Shown: positions 1-8,987, counted from the first letter of the stretch. The stretch: DNA of 64,000 bases from Nocardia asteroides (GCF_900637185.1 NZ_LR134352.1:4578001-4642000), one strand, 5' to 3'. The notes: generated by a model from the sequence alone, not told the origin. A program made the numbers and translations.

Positions 1-1
1 G

Positions 2-376
2 GTGGGAATCGTGTTGATGGCGGTCGGTTTCGGCCTCGTCGACCTGCTCACCTCCGGTGATCTGCGCGCCCAGATCTGGCAGGAGCGCAACCGCAACGCC
101 GCCATCCTGCTCGCGTCGAACCTGTTCGGCGTCGGCGTCATCGTGGCCACCGCGATCTGGACCTCCGACGGCAAGATCGTCCAGGCCCTGCTCGCCAGCG
201 CGATCTACGGCGTGATCGGCCTGGCCGCCATGGCGCTGGCGTTCGTCCTGCTCGACGCGCTCACCCCGGGTGATTTCCGGGCCGTCGTGGCCGATCCGGA
301 ACCGCATCCGGCGGTCTGGGTCACGGCCTCGGCGCACATCGCGGTGGCGCTGGTGGTGGCCGCGAGCCTCACCTGA
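2..376 (+). CDS. DUF350 family membrane protein (5' end cut by window)
   Basis: The visible 124 residues are very hydrophobic and form about three membrane segments, with the charged patch DLRAQIWQERNRNAA between the first two. This matches the DUF350 family of small membrane proteins. DUF350 proteins are usually about 130-140 residues, so the true start probably lies upstream; the GTG at base 2 is only the first visible start. The stop overlaps the start of the next gene by one base (TGATG), so the two are probably translationally coupled. In Mycobacterium tuberculosis a DUF350 gene likewise sits beside a spermidine-synthase-like gene (Rv2600/Rv2601). The molecular function is unknown. Confidence 0.8.
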   Translation: MGIVLMAVGFGLVDLLTSGDLRAQIWQERNRNAAILLASNLFGVGVIVATAIWTSDGKIVQALLASAIYGVIGLAAMALAFVLLDALTPGDFRAVVADPEPHPAVWVTASAHIAVALVVAASLT

Positions 377-1905
377 TGCCGGTGCACCGCCTGGCCAGGG
401 TGGCGCTGCTGGCGACCGTGTTCGTCTGCGCCGCCTGCGGTCTGGTGTACGAGCTGTCGCTGGTGACCCTCGGCAGCTACCTGATCGGTGACACCGCCGC
501 GCAGGCCTCGATCACGCTGAGCGTGATGGTGTGCGCCATGGGTGTCGGCGCGCTGGCAGCGAAACCGTTGCGCGCGCAGGCGGCCGCCGCCTTCGTCGCG
601 GTGGAACTGGCGCTGGCGGTGATCGGCGGACTGTCGGTGGCGGCGCTGTACGCCAGTTACGCCTGGCTCAATGTCTATACCGGCACGCTGGTGCTGGCCG
701 CGGCGCTGATCGGCATGCTGGTCGGCGCCGAGATCCCGCTGCTGATGGAACTGCTGCAGCAGGTCCGCAGGCAGGAGGCCAGCAGCGCGGTCGCCGACCT
801 GTTCGCCGCCGACTATGTCGGGGCACTGCTGGGCGGGCTGGCGTTCCCGTTCCTGCTGCTGCCCGTGTTCGGGCAGATCCGGGGCAGTCTCGTGGTGGGC
901 GTGGTGAACGCGATCGCGGGATTGGCGCTGGCGTTCTTCTTCTTTCGCGACCGGATGGCCCGCACCGCCCGGCACGTGCTGATCGTCGCCACGGTGGTGG
1001 TGGCCGGTGGGCTCACCGGCACCTACGTCTACGCCGACCGGTTCGAGGCCAGCGCGCAGCAGGCGCTGTTCGCGCATCCGATCGTGTGGCAGTCGCGCAC
1101 GCCGTATCAGCAGATCGTGCTCACCGAGTCGTTCTCGCCGTTCGGCACCACCGACACCCGGCTCTACCTCAACGGCGGGCTGCAGTTCTCCTCGGTGGAC
1201 GAATACCGCTATCACGAGGCGCTGGTCCATCCGGTGCTGGCGGGGTCGCGCCGTTCGGTGCTGGTGCTCGGCGGCGGCGACGGGCTGGCGCTGCGCGAGA
1301 TCCTGCGCTACCCCGATATCGGGCAGGTGACGCTGGTGGAGCTCGATCCGGCGATGATCGAGCTGGCCCGCACCGACGAGCGCCTCACCGCCCTCAACCA
1401 GCGTTCCTTCGACGATCCCCGCGTCCGGGTGATCAACGCCGACGCCTTCACCTGGTTGCGTGGCGCGCCGGGTCTGTTCGACGCGGTGATCGTCGACCTG
1501 CCCGATCCGGACCAGACCTCGGTGGCCAAGCTGTACTCGCAGGAGTTCTACGCGATGACCGCCAATGTCCTGGCCCCGGGCGCCCGCCTGGTGGTGCAGT
1601 CCGGCTCACCGTTCTTCGCGCCCCGCTCGTTCTGGACCATCGACGCCACCCTGCGCGCCGCGGGCCTGCACACCACCCCGTACCACGTGGACGTCCCCAG
1701 TTTCGGCGACTGGGGTTTCGTCCTGGCCGCGGCGGGCGACACCCCGTCCCCGGCCCTGCGCTCCCCCACCCCGCTACGGTCCCTCGACGACCGCACCCTG
1801 GCCGCCGCCACCGTCTTCCCCCCGGACCGCCGCGCGAACGACCCCGAGGTGTCCACCCTCATGCACCCGGTGATCCTGGACCTGCAACGCCAGGAATGGC
1901 GCTGA
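376..1905 (+). CDS. Membrane-anchored spermidine-synthase-like aminopropyltransferase
   Basis: The 509-residue protein has two parts. Residues 1-220 form about seven hydrophobic segments. Residues 225-480 are a spermidine-synthase-type methyltransferase fold: the nucleotide-binding loop VLVLGGGDGLALRE, the acidic strand end TLVELDPAMIELAR, and DAVIVDLPDPDQTSVAKLYS. The GGGDG and D-x-PDP motifs are those of polyamine aminopropyltransferases. The membrane domain places it in the SpeE-like group found beside DUF350 in actinobacteria. Whether it makes spermidine is not established; a role on an envelope substrate is possible. The start ATG overlaps the DUF350 stop. Confidence 0.85.
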   Translation: MPVHRLARVALLATVFVCAACGLVYELSLVTLGSYLIGDTAAQASITLSVMVCAMGVGALAAKPLRAQAAAAFVAVELALAVIGGLSVAALYASYAWLNVYTGTLVLAAALIGMLVGAEIPLLMELLQQVRRQEASSAVADLFAADYVGALLGGLAFPFLLLPVFGQIRGSLVVGVVNAIAGLALAFFFFRDRMARTARHVLIVATVVVAGGLTGTYVYADRFEASAQQALFAHPIVWQSRTPYQQIVLTESFSPFGTTDTRLYLNGGLQFSSVDEYRYHEALVHPVLAGSRRSVLVLGGGDGLALREILRYPDIGQVTLVELDPAMIELARTDERLTALNQRSFDDPRVRVINADAFTWLRGAPGLFDAVIVDLPDPDQTSVAKLYSQEFYAMTANVLAPGARLVVQSGSPFFAPRSFWTIDATLRAAGLHTTPYHVDVPSFGDWGFVLAAAGDTPSPALRSPTPLRSLDDRTLAAATVFPPDRRANDPEVSTLMHPVILDLQRQEWR

Positions 1906-1908
1906 CCC

Positions 1909-2976
1909 TCAGTGGGTTCCGGCCGGAGTGGCGGCTGGGCGCTGCTTGCGGGCGCCGGGTGGGGTGACCAGGCCGAAGGTGATGAGGCTGTCGGCGGTGT
2001 CGCGGACGGTGTCCTCGATGGGGCGCATGGTCCAGCCGAGTTCGTCGCGGGCCTTGTCGGCGACGACGTGTTCGGTGCGGCCGAGGACGGGCAGGGTGAG
2101 CCGCACCGTCTTGTCGAAGACCGCCACCAGCCGGACCAGCAGGTCGGGCAGGACGCGGGTCGGGACCTTGAAGCCCTGCGCGGCGTAGTCGCGGGCCAGC
2201 AGCTGGGCCAGCTCGCCCATCCACAGCGGCTCGGCCGCGCACAGGTACCGATTGCCCGCCGCCGCGGGCACTTCCAGGGCTAGCCGATGGGCCGTCGCGA
2301 GGTCGCGGACGTCGACGGGGGTCCAGCCGGTGCGTACCGAGCCCGGCACCTCCCGGTTCAGCAGCATCCGGATCGGTTCGTGTGAGGTGCTGGTGACCTG
2401 AGCGCTCTGCAGGGGCCCGAGCACCATCCCCGGGTTGACCGCGACGAGTTCGGGGCCGTCGGTCAGGGTGGCGACGTAGTCCCAGGCGGCCCGCTCGGCC
2501 AGCGTCTTGCTCTTCTGGTAGGCCGGGATCCGGTCGACGACGGACCAGTCCGCCTCGGTGCGCGGCCGGTCGACGTCGTGACCGTAGGCCACCGCGGCCA
2601 CCGACGAGGTGAGCACCACGCGGCGCACCCCGGCGGCCGCGGCGGCGCGCAGCACCCGCAGCGTGCCCTCCACCGCGGGCCCGATGAGCGCCTGTTCGTC
2701 GGCGGGCGGAGTGGACGGGAACGGCGAGGCGACGTGCAGGACCGCGTCGCACCCGGTGACGGCGGCGGCCCAGCCCGCGTCGTCGTCGAGCGAGGCGGCC
2801 ACGAACTCGAGCTCACCGCCGGTGCGGCGGGCGAGTTCGGTCAGGTGCGCGCGCTTGCCGTGCGCGGCGAGGTCGCGCACGGTGCCGCGCACGGCGTATC
2901 CGTGCTCGAGCAGTTCGGCGATGCAGTGGCCGGCGACGAAACCCGTTGCGCCGGTGACGAGTACCCGTGTGGTCAT
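1909..2976 (-). CDS. NAD(P)-dependent extended SDR, dihydroflavonol-4-reductase-like
   Basis: 355 residues. The N-terminal Rossmann motif VLVTGATGFVAGHC (residues 5-18) and the active-site pattern YQKSK, preceded by VLTSSVAAV, mark an extended short-chain dehydrogenase of the dihydroflavonol-4-reductase/epimerase group. Such enzymes reduce ketones or aldehydes with NADPH; the substrate cannot be told from sequence. It is transcribed divergently from a TetR gene, with a long inverted repeat in the 124-base gap, so the TetR protein probably controls it. It converges on the upstream aminopropyltransferase gene with only 3 bases between stops. Confidence 0.85.
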   Translation of the reverse strand: MTTRVLVTGATGFVAGHCIAELLEHGYAVRGTVRDLAAHGKRAHLTELARRTGGELEFVAASLDDDAGWAAAVTGCDAVLHVASPFPSTPPADEQALIGPAVEGTLRVLRAAAAAGVRRVVLTSSVAAVAYGHDVDRPRTEADWSVVDRIPAYQKSKTLAERAAWDYVATLTDGPELVAVNPGMVLGPLQSAQVTSTSHEPIRMLLNREVPGSVRTGWTPVDVRDLATAHRLALEVPAAAGNRYLCAAEPLWMGELAQLLARDYAAQGFKVPTRVLPDLLVRLVAVFDKTVRLTLPVLGRTEHVVADKARDELGWTMRPIEDTVRDTADSLITFGLVTPPGARKQRPAATPAGTH

Positions 2977-3013
2977 GGTGGTTCACCCATTCGTTCCGCG
3001 GTGGCGACCGCCC

Positions 3014-3052
3014 ATCTGAGCGGTGCTCAAATAATCTAAGCACCGCATAGAT
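3014..3052. promoter_or_regulatory. Inverted repeat, candidate TetR operator
   Basis: The left arm ATCTGAGCGGTGCT (3014-3027) and the right arm AGCACCGCATAGAT (3039-3052) match as an inverted repeat at 12 of 14 positions, with a perfect inner GCGGTGCT/AGCACCGC pair and an AT-rich 11-base centre. It lies between the divergent reductase (start 2976) and TetR gene (start 3101), which is the usual place for a TetR-family autoregulatory operator. Binding is inferred. Confidence 0.6.
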
Positions 3053-3100
3053 TTCCTGTCCAGTACCGATCCGCGACCGCTCCTCGCATACGCTCGGAGG

Positions 3101-3724
3101 GTGAAGCGCACCAAGTACCACCACGGCGACCTGCGGGCCACGCTGATGGACGCCTGCCTGCGCCTGATCGAAACCGAGGGCCTGGCCGCCGTCAGCCTGC
3201 GCCGGGTGGCCCGCGAGGCCGGGGTCAGCAGCGGCGCGCCCTATCACCATTTCGCCGACCGTGCCGCGCTGCTCTCGGCGCTCTCGGTCGACGGGTTCCA
3301 GCAGCTCGCCGCCGACCTCACCGCCGCGCGCGCCGCCGCCGACACCCCGCTGGCCGCGCTGTCCGACCTCGGTGCGAGCTATATCCGGTTCTCCCGCGAA
3401 CATCCGGCGCAGTTCCAGCTGATGTTCCGGCCCGAGCTCTCCCAGCCCGACAAACACCCCGACGCGCACATCGCCGGGGACACCGCCTTCGGCGTGCTCG
3501 AAGAGACCGTCGCCGAGGCCGTCGCCACCGGCGCGCTGTCGGCCGACCGCGCCGAGACCCTGGCCGTGGCCTGGTGGGGCCTGGCGCACGGCCTGGCCTC
3601 GCTGTGGCTCGACGGCCAGCTCGAGAAGCGCTGCCAGCAGCTGGGGACCCCGACCACTGTCCTCGTCGACACCATCATGCGCTCGTTCGCCGACCTGATC
3701 GCCGGGCACCGCGCCGGCGCCTGA
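3101..3724 (+). CDS. TetR family transcriptional regulator
   Basis: 207 residues with a GTG start. The N-terminal helix-turn-helix reads LRRVAREAGVSSGAPYHHFADRAALLSAL (about residues 33-61), typical of TetR proteins. The C-terminal half contains YIRFSREHPAQFQLMFRPEL and a WWGLAHGLASLWLDG helix, as in the WHG-type ligand-binding domain. It is divergent from the reductase gene, and the intervening inverted repeat at 3014-3052 is its likely operator. It is probably a local repressor responding to a small hydrophobic ligand; the ligand is unknown. Confidence 0.9.
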   Translation: MKRTKYHHGDLRATLMDACLRLIETEGLAAVSLRRVAREAGVSSGAPYHHFADRAALLSALSVDGFQQLAADLTAARAAADTPLAALSDLGASYIRFSREHPAQFQLMFRPELSQPDKHPDAHIAGDTAFGVLEETVAEAVATGALSADRAETLAVAWWGLAHGLASLWLDGQLEKRCQQLGTPTTVLVDTIMRSFADLIAGHRAGA

Positions 3725-3846
3725 GGCGCTCTCGCTTATTCGCTCGGCCGGGCGCGCACGCTCACCTACAGTGGGTGACACCGCATTTCCCCGCCGGCGG
3801 TCCGCCGTCCGCGACGCGCCACCGGCCGAGCCGGAACAGGACAGGC

Positions 3847-5001
3847 GTGACCGACGAACACCTCACACTTCCGCGCTACGGGACGGGCGCGCTCTCCGAC
3901 CTGCTGCCCTCGGCCCTGGCCTGCCTCGGTGTCGCGGGCGAGACCGACCGGCTCGGCCTGGCCCTGGATGTCGACCACGTCTGCGTCCTGCTGGTGGACG
4001 GGCTCGGCGCCGAAGCCCTGGCCGCCCACCCCGACAGCGCGCCCTTCCTGACCAGCCTGCCGCCCGCCGAGATGACCGTCGGCTTCCCGAGCACCACCGC
4101 GACCAGCCTGACCACCCTGGGCACCGGTCTGCCGCCGGGTGAACACGGCATCGTCGGCTACCTGGTGCGGCTGCCCGGCGAGGAGCGGCTGTTCAACACC
4201 CTGCGCTGGCGGCTCACCGGCGCTGGCCCGAAGGTCGACACCCTGACCGCATTCCCGCCCGAGCGAATCCAGCCCCAGCGCACCGCCTTCGAGCGCGCCG
4301 CGGCCGGCGGGGTCACCGCGATCCAGGTCGCGCCGGGCTATCAGAACGGGTCCGGCCTCACCCGCGCGGGTTGGCGCGGCGGCGGTTTCCGCCCGACGTT
4401 CTCCGTCGGCGACCTGGTCGACGGTGTCCTCGACGCGCTCGCCTCCGCGCCGAAAACCCTGGTCTACACCTACCATTCGGACCTCGACACCACCGGGCAC
4501 GCCCGCGGACCGCGCTCGCGCGCCTGGCGGTTCGAACTGGCCAATGTCGACCGGATCGTCACCGAGCTGGCCACCCGGCTGCCCCCGCGCTCGGCGCTGA
4601 TCGTCACCGGTGACCACGGCATGGTCGAGCTCACCGACCGCATCGACGCCGATGCCGACCCGCGCCTGACCGAGGGCGTCGTGGCGCTCGGCGGCGAGGT
4701 CAGGGCCCGCCACGTCTATACCGCCGACGGCGCGCTCGGCGATGTCGCCGACACCTGGACGGGGATCCTCGGCGCCGACTTCCTGGTCCGCACCAGGGCC
4801 GAGGCGATCACCGCGGGCTGGTTCGGGCCGCAGGTGTCCGACGAATCCGCCGCGCGCATCGGCGATCTCGTCGTCGCCGCGTGCGGCAGCGCGGGCGTGG
4901 TCCGCACCGCGGCCGAACCCGTCGAGTCGATGATGGTGGGCTATCACGGCTCGATGACTCCGGGCGAACAGCTGGTTCCGTTGCGGATACACCGCAGCTG
5001 A
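3847..5001 (+). CDS. Type I phosphodiesterase / nucleotide pyrophosphatase family protein
   Basis: 384 residues from a GTG at 3847. The open frame extends further upstream, but the conserved region begins just after this start. Motifs of the alkaline phosphatase superfamily are clear: LLVDGLGAEAL with the first metal Asp, FPSTTATSLTTLGTG with the catalytic Thr, HSDLDTTGHARGP, and VTGDHGM. These give the two-metal site of nucleotide pyrophosphatases/phosphodiesterases. No signal peptide or membrane segment is seen, so it appears cytoplasmic. The substrate is unknown. It is followed by a small lipoprotein gene in the same direction. Confidence 0.88.
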   Translation: MTDEHLTLPRYGTGALSDLLPSALACLGVAGETDRLGLALDVDHVCVLLVDGLGAEALAAHPDSAPFLTSLPPAEMTVGFPSTTATSLTTLGTGLPPGEHGIVGYLVRLPGEERLFNTLRWRLTGAGPKVDTLTAFPPERIQPQRTAFERAAAGGVTAIQVAPGYQNGSGLTRAGWRGGGFRPTFSVGDLVDGVLDALASAPKTLVYTYHSDLDTTGHARGPRSRAWRFELANVDRIVTELATRLPPRSALIVTGDHGMVELTDRIDADADPRLTEGVVALGGEVRARHVYTADGALGDVADTWTGILGADFLVRTRAEAITAGWFGPQVSDESAARIGDLVVAACGSAGVVRTAAEPVESMMVGYHGSMTPGEQLVPLRIHRS

Positions 5002-5067
5002 CCCGCACCGCCTAGGCTGGAGCCACTCGGCGCGCGAGTCGCGCGCAGCGGACCACCAGGAGGAACC

Positions 5068-5388
5068 ATGCACGCCACCACCCGGACCGGCGCTCTCGCC
5101 GTTGGCATCGCGGTGGCGGCAGCCCTGGCGAGCGGCTGCACCGAGGTCGAGCGGGTGCTCAACAAGGGCGGCGACACCACCTGCCGCGACTACGTCGGCC
5201 AGGAACCCGACACCAAGCGGATCACCATCACCAAGGCGATCAAGGAACGCAACGGCACCGACAACGAGCCCTCGGGCACCCTGGTCGACTCGATGATCGT
5301 CCAGGTGGACCTGCTCTGCGCCGGTCAGCGCAATATCGACACCCCGATCAAGAACGCCGACATCGCCGGGCTGTTCCTGAACAAGTAA
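5068..5388 (+). CDS. Small putative lipoprotein with two conserved-looking cysteines
   Basis: 106 residues. A basic, hydrophobic signal peptide ends in ALASGC, so Cys24 is the probable lipidation site, although Ala rather than Leu at -3 is not ideal. The mature part is short and charged, with Cys39 (DTTCRDYVG) and Cys84 (VDLLCAGQ) placed to form a disulfide across the domain. That layout resembles HdeA-type periplasmic acid chaperones, but the similarity is only architectural. The start has a good ribosome-binding site (AGGAGGAACC). The function is unknown. Confidence 0.8.
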   Translation: MHATTRTGALAVGIAVAAALASGCTEVERVLNKGGDTTCRDYVGQEPDTKRITITKAIKERNGTDNEPSGTLVDSMIVQVDLLCAGQRNIDTPIKNADIAGLFLNK

Positions 5389-5512
5389 CCGCGGCCGCCA
5401 CGTCAAGCCGCCACGACAGGGCAGCTACCGGTGACCCGGTCGTCCTCCCGCAAACGGTCCACACACCGGTGACGCAGCTGCTAGACAGGAAGGCGCCACC
5501 GACGAGCAGGGA

Positions 5513-6766
5513 GTGAACGTGGGCGCACACGACGACCCGATCGCCGGATCGCCCCGACCCGACCGGCTCTCGGACTACCGGGGCGCGCTCGAGCAGCAGT
5601 GGAACAAGCTCGCCGCGCCCTCGCGCCCGCTGCAGCTGCCCCGCGACACCGGCCCGGTGCGCGAGGAAGTCGCCAAATCCTGGCAGCGCTCGCTGCACAC
5701 CGTCGATCCCGCCCAGTCCGTGGCACCCGGTTTCGACGACATCAGCGACCGCTGGTCGGAGTCGCCGCTGCGCAGACCGGTCACCGAACTGGCAGGCCAA
5801 TTGCGCGGCATCGCCGAGGATTCCGGGTACCTGGCCGTCGTCAGTGACGAATCGGGCACCATCTTGTGGACCGCGGGCGATCGCGCCCTGCGCCGCCAGG
5901 GTGAACAGGTGAACTTCGCGCCGGGCGGGGTCTGGGACGAAAGCCACATGGGCACCAACGGTTTGTCGCTGGCCCTGCACGACGACAAGGCCGTCACGGT
6001 GTTCTCCGCCGAGCACCTGGTCGCCGCCCTGCACGGCTGGGTCTGCTATTCGGCGCCGATCCACGGCCCCGACGGGCGACAGGTGGGCGTACTCGACCTG
6101 TCGTCGAGCTGGGAACGGTCGCATCCGATGGTGATGACCTCGGTGCGCGCCCTGGTGACCGCCGTGGAGACGATGCTGCGCGCCGAAGCGCCCGCGCCCG
6201 CGCCGGGCGTGCGCCTCGAATGTCTCGGCGCCGCAAGGCTGTTGCGTGACGGCAGGCCGGTGCCGCTGCCACCGCGCCAGCTCGAGATCCTCGCGCTGCT
6301 GGCACTGGAACCCGACGGCTACACCCCCGAGCAGCTGCACGCCGCGGTCTACGGCGACCGCGCGGTCTCGCTCAACACCCTCAAAGCCGATGTCTCGCAC
6401 CTGCGCCGGGCCACCCGCGGCGAGATCGCCAACCGGCGCTACATGCTCACCGGGCCGGTGTCCTGCGACGCGGTCGACCTGCTCGCGGCCATCGAGGGCG
6501 GCGACCTCACCTCGGCGCTGTGGCTCTACCGCGGCCCGCTGCTGCCCGGCTCGGACCTGCCCGGCGTCGAACAGTGGCGCGCCCACCTCGACGTGGGGAT
6601 CCGCAACGCGGTCCTCAACAGCGACCGGCCCGAACACGCCGTCGCGTTCGGGCAGCGCTGCACCGGCGACGTCGCCGTGCACGAGCACGCCCTGCGCCTG
6701 CTGCCCCGCGACGACGTCCGCCGGGCCGTCGTCACCGCGCGTCTGTACACCGCACGCCAGGGCTGA
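5513..6766 (+). CDS. GAF-domain transcriptional regulator with C-terminal winged-helix region
   Basis: 417 residues. The N-terminal part (REEVAKSWQRSLH, then a GAF region through GVWDESHMGTNGLSLAL and HGWVCYSAPIHGPDGRQVGVLDLS) is like the sensor half of AcoR-type activators. The sigma-54 AAA+ and Fis domains are absent. Instead, residues about 235-320 (PLPPRQLEILALLALEPDGYTPEQLHAAVYGD...LKADVSHLRR) look like a winged helix of the OmpR/SARP type. It lies 87 bases upstream of an ExaC-type aldehyde dehydrogenase, so it probably senses an aldehyde or alcohol metabolite and controls that operon. A GTG at 5519 is an alternative start. Confidence 0.82.
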   Translation: MNVGAHDDPIAGSPRPDRLSDYRGALEQQWNKLAAPSRPLQLPRDTGPVREEVAKSWQRSLHTVDPAQSVAPGFDDISDRWSESPLRRPVTELAGQLRGIAEDSGYLAVVSDESGTILWTAGDRALRRQGEQVNFAPGGVWDESHMGTNGLSLALHDDKAVTVFSAEHLVAALHGWVCYSAPIHGPDGRQVGVLDLSSSWERSHPMVMTSVRALVTAVETMLRAEAPAPAPGVRLECLGAARLLRDGRPVPLPPRQLEILALLALEPDGYTPEQLHAAVYGDRAVSLNTLKADVSHLRRATRGEIANRRYMLTGPVSCDAVDLLAAIEGGDLTSALWLYRGPLLPGSDLPGVEQWRAHLDVGIRNAVLNSDRPEHAVAFGQRCTGDVAVHEHALRLLPRDDVRRAVVTARLYTARQG

Positions 6767-6853
6767 CCTGCGCGAACGCGCTCACCTACCTCGTGCCAAC
6801 CTTCGCCGACCATAGTGGGTTCCACCACGCACGGGTCGCGAGGAGCGAGACGC

Positions 6854-8371
6854 ATGATCTACGGCAAGCCCGGATCGGATACCGGCATAGTCAGCTATGC
6901 CGCCCGATACGACAACTTCATCGGAGGTGACTGGGCCGCCCCCATCGAGGGCCGCTACTTCGACAACACCTCGCCGGTCGACGGCGAGACGTTCTGCGCG
7001 GTGGCGAGGTCGACGGCCGCCGACATCGACATGGCCCTCGAGGCCGCGCACCGGGCCACCGAGCGCTGGGCCGCGACCCCGGTCGCCGAGCGCGCCGACA
7101 TCCTGCTCAAGATCGCCGACCGGATCGAGAACAGCATCGAGCCGCTGGCGGTCGCGGAGACCTGGGACAACGGCAAACCCGTCCGCGAGACCCTGGCCGC
7201 CGACCTGCCGTTGGCGGTGGACCACTTCCGCTACTTCGCCGGCGTGCTGCGCGCCCAGGAGGGCGGGATCTCGCAGATCGATCCGGACACGGTCGCCTAC
7301 CACTACCACGAGCCGCTCGGCGTGGTCGGGCAGATCATCCCGTGGAACTTCCCGATCCTGATGGCCGCGTGGAAACTCGCTCCCGCGCTCGCCGCGGGCA
7401 ACTGCGTGGTGATCAAACCCGCCGAACAGACCCCGGCCTCGCTGCTGCTGGTGGTGGAGTTGATCGCCGATCTCCTACCCCCGGGAGTTCTCAACGTGGT
7501 CAACGGGTTCGGCGTCGAGGCGGGCAAACCGCTGGCGCAGAGCCCCCGGGTGGCCAAGATCGCCTTCACCGGCGAGACCACCACCGGCAGGCTGATCATG
7601 CAGTACGCCGCCGAGAACCTCATCCCGGTGTCGCTGGAACTGGGCGGCAAGAGCCCCAACATCTTCCTGCCCGATGTGATGGCCGCCGACGACGACTATC
7701 TGGACAAGGCCGTCGAAGGCTTCGTCCTGTTCGCCCTGAACCAGGGCGAGGTGTGCACGTGCCCCTCCCGGGCACTGATCCACTCGTCGATCTACGACGA
7801 GTTCCTCGCCCGCTGCATCGCCCGCACCGAGGCCATCGTGTCCGGTCATCCGCTCGACACCGAGACGATGATCGGCGCACAGGCCGGCAACGACCAATAC
7901 GAGAAGATCTTGTCCTACCTGGACATCGGCAGAGCCGAAGGCGCCCGCGTGCTGACTGGAGGGGAAGCACGCAAGGTCGACGGCCTGCCGGGTGGGTACT
8001 ACATCGAACCCACCGTCTTCGAGGGTGACAACACCATGCGGATCTTCCAGGAGGAGATCTTCGGCCCCGTCGTCGCGGTGACCCGCTTCGACACCACCGA
8101 CGAAGCGATCCGCATCGCCAACGACACTCTCTACGGCCTCGGTGCGGGCGTGTGGACCCGCGACATCAACACCGCCCACCGGCTCGGCCGTGGCATCAAG
8201 GCAGGCCGGGTCTGGACCAACTGCTACCACGCCTACCCCGCGCACGCCGCCTTCGGCGGCTACAAGAAGTCGGGATTCGGCAGGGAGAATCACGCCATGA
8301 TGCTCGGGCACTACCAGCAGACCAAGAATCTGCTGGTCAGCTATTCGACGACGACACTGGGGATGTTCTGA
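6854..8371 (+). CDS. exaC: Aldehyde dehydrogenase, ExaC/acetaldehyde dehydrogenase type
   Basis: 505 residues. It shows the NAD-dependent aldehyde dehydrogenase signatures: the substrate channel and cofactor region [32 protein letters not shown], the general base in [11 protein letters not shown], and the catalytic cysteine in [14 protein letters not shown]. The ending, [16 protein letters not shown], is also typical. The EVCTCPSR form and the DUF779 partner point to the ExaC/AldB group that oxidises acetaldehyde or chloroacetaldehyde to the acid. The ATG at 6854 has the ribosome-binding site AGGAGCGAG. Its stop overlaps the DUF779 start by one base. Confidence 0.92.
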   Translation: MIYGKPGSDTGIVSYAARYDNFIGGDWAAPIEGRYFDNTSPVDGETFCAVARSTAADIDMALEAAHRATERWAATPVAERADILLKIADRIENSIEPLAVAETWDNGKPVRETLAADLPLAVDHFRYFAGVLRAQEGGISQIDPDTVAYHYHEPLGVVGQIIPWNFPILMAAWKLAPALAAGNCVVIKPAEQTPASLLLVVELIADLLPPGVLNVVNGFGVEAGKPLAQSPRVAKIAFTGETTTGRLIMQYAAENLIPVSLELGGKSPNIFLPDVMAADDDYLDKAVEGFVLFALNQGEVCTCPSRALIHSSIYDEFLARCIARTEAIVSGHPLDTETMIGAQAGNDQYEKILSYLDIGRAEGARVLTGGEARKVDGLPGGYYIEPTVFEGDNTMRIFQEEIFGPVVAVTRFDTTDEAIRIANDTLYGLGAGVWTRDINTAHRLGRGIKAGRVWTNCYHAYPAHAAFGGYKKSGFGRENHAMMLGHYQQTKNLLVSYSTTTLGMF

Positions 8372-8778
8372 TGCAGAACCGGGTCCACCGTGTGGAGATC
8401 ACCGAACGAGCACAGACTCTGTTGCGCAGGCTGATCGAGGACAACGGGCCGGTGCTGTTCCGCCAGTCCGGCGACTGCGCCGACGAGGACGCGGCGCCGG
8501 TGTGCCTGTCCGCCAAGCAGTTCCCGATCGAGAAGGCCGACGTCCTGCTGGGCAGGCTCAGCTGGCACACCGAGTTCTGGATCAGCCCGGAGCTGTTCGA
8601 ATGCTGGAAGGACACCCACCTGACCGTGGACGCGGTCCGCGGCCAGGCAGGCGCGGATTCCCTCGAGGCGGGCCGTGGCATGCGATTCGTCCTGCGCGCC
8701 CGGCAGTTGACCGAGGCGGAGAACGCGGCCCTGGCGGCCGCCCCGCCCCCACGAACGGGCGCCGACCGCACGCTGTAG
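8371..8778 (+). CDS. DUF779 domain protein
   Basis: 135 residues. The sequence contains LIEDNGPVLFRQSGDCADEDAAPVCL and WHTEFWISPELFECWKDTHLTVD, the conserved pattern of DUF779. Proteins of this family are regularly encoded directly after ExaC-type aldehyde dehydrogenases, as here, where the two genes overlap by one base (TGATG). A role as an accessory or maturation factor for the dehydrogenase is often assumed but not shown. The cysteines in SGDC and APVC are notable and could bind metal or react with aldehyde. Confidence 0.9.
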   Translation: MQNRVHRVEITERAQTLLRRLIEDNGPVLFRQSGDCADEDAAPVCLSAKQFPIEKADVLLGRLSWHTEFWISPELFECWKDTHLTVDAVRGQAGADSLEAGRGMRFVLRARQLTEAENAALAAAPPPRTGADRTL

Positions 8779-8835
8779 CGGCGCCACCGACCTGACCTGG
8801 TGGGACCGTCCCGGGCCCGCCAGGCCATGGCGAGC

Positions 8836-8872
8836 CCCCGCCGACTGGGCCATCGCGGCTCAGCCGGCGGGG
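8836..8872. terminator. GC-rich stem-loop, possible terminator of the aldehyde dehydrogenase operon
   Basis: The arms CCCCGCCG (8836-8843) and CGGCGGGG (8865-8872) are perfectly complementary, with a second inner pairing (ACTGG-GCC against GGC-TCAG) between them. No T-tract follows. It lies in the 209-base gap between DUF779 and cvnA. The rest of that gap holds only a short inverted repeat at 8937-8953 and no convincing gene. Confidence 0.4.
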
Positions 8873-8936
8873 TGAGCTCGCCGCCGCGCGATGTCGTCCC
8901 CGCATAGCAAAAACGTTCCCGCGCAAACCAAATCGC

Positions 8937-8953
8937 GTCTCGCTCAGCGAGAC
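8937..8953. promoter_or_regulatory. 17-base perfect palindromic site upstream of the conservon
   Basis: GTCTCGCT-C-AGCGAGAC is a perfect inverted repeat with a one-base centre, 35 bases upstream of the cvnA start. Its size and position suit a dimeric transcription-factor site controlling the cvn operon. No regulator gene of obvious match is adjacent. Confidence 0.4.
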
Positions 8954-8987
8954 ACGCAGGTCAAGACTGCAACGATTCCGTTACGTT

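Noticed and set aside
3574..3846. Upstream extension of the phosphodiesterase gene into the TetR gene
   Set aside because: The frame overlaps the TetR gene and its translation is Arg/Pro-rich; the GTG at 3847 fits better.
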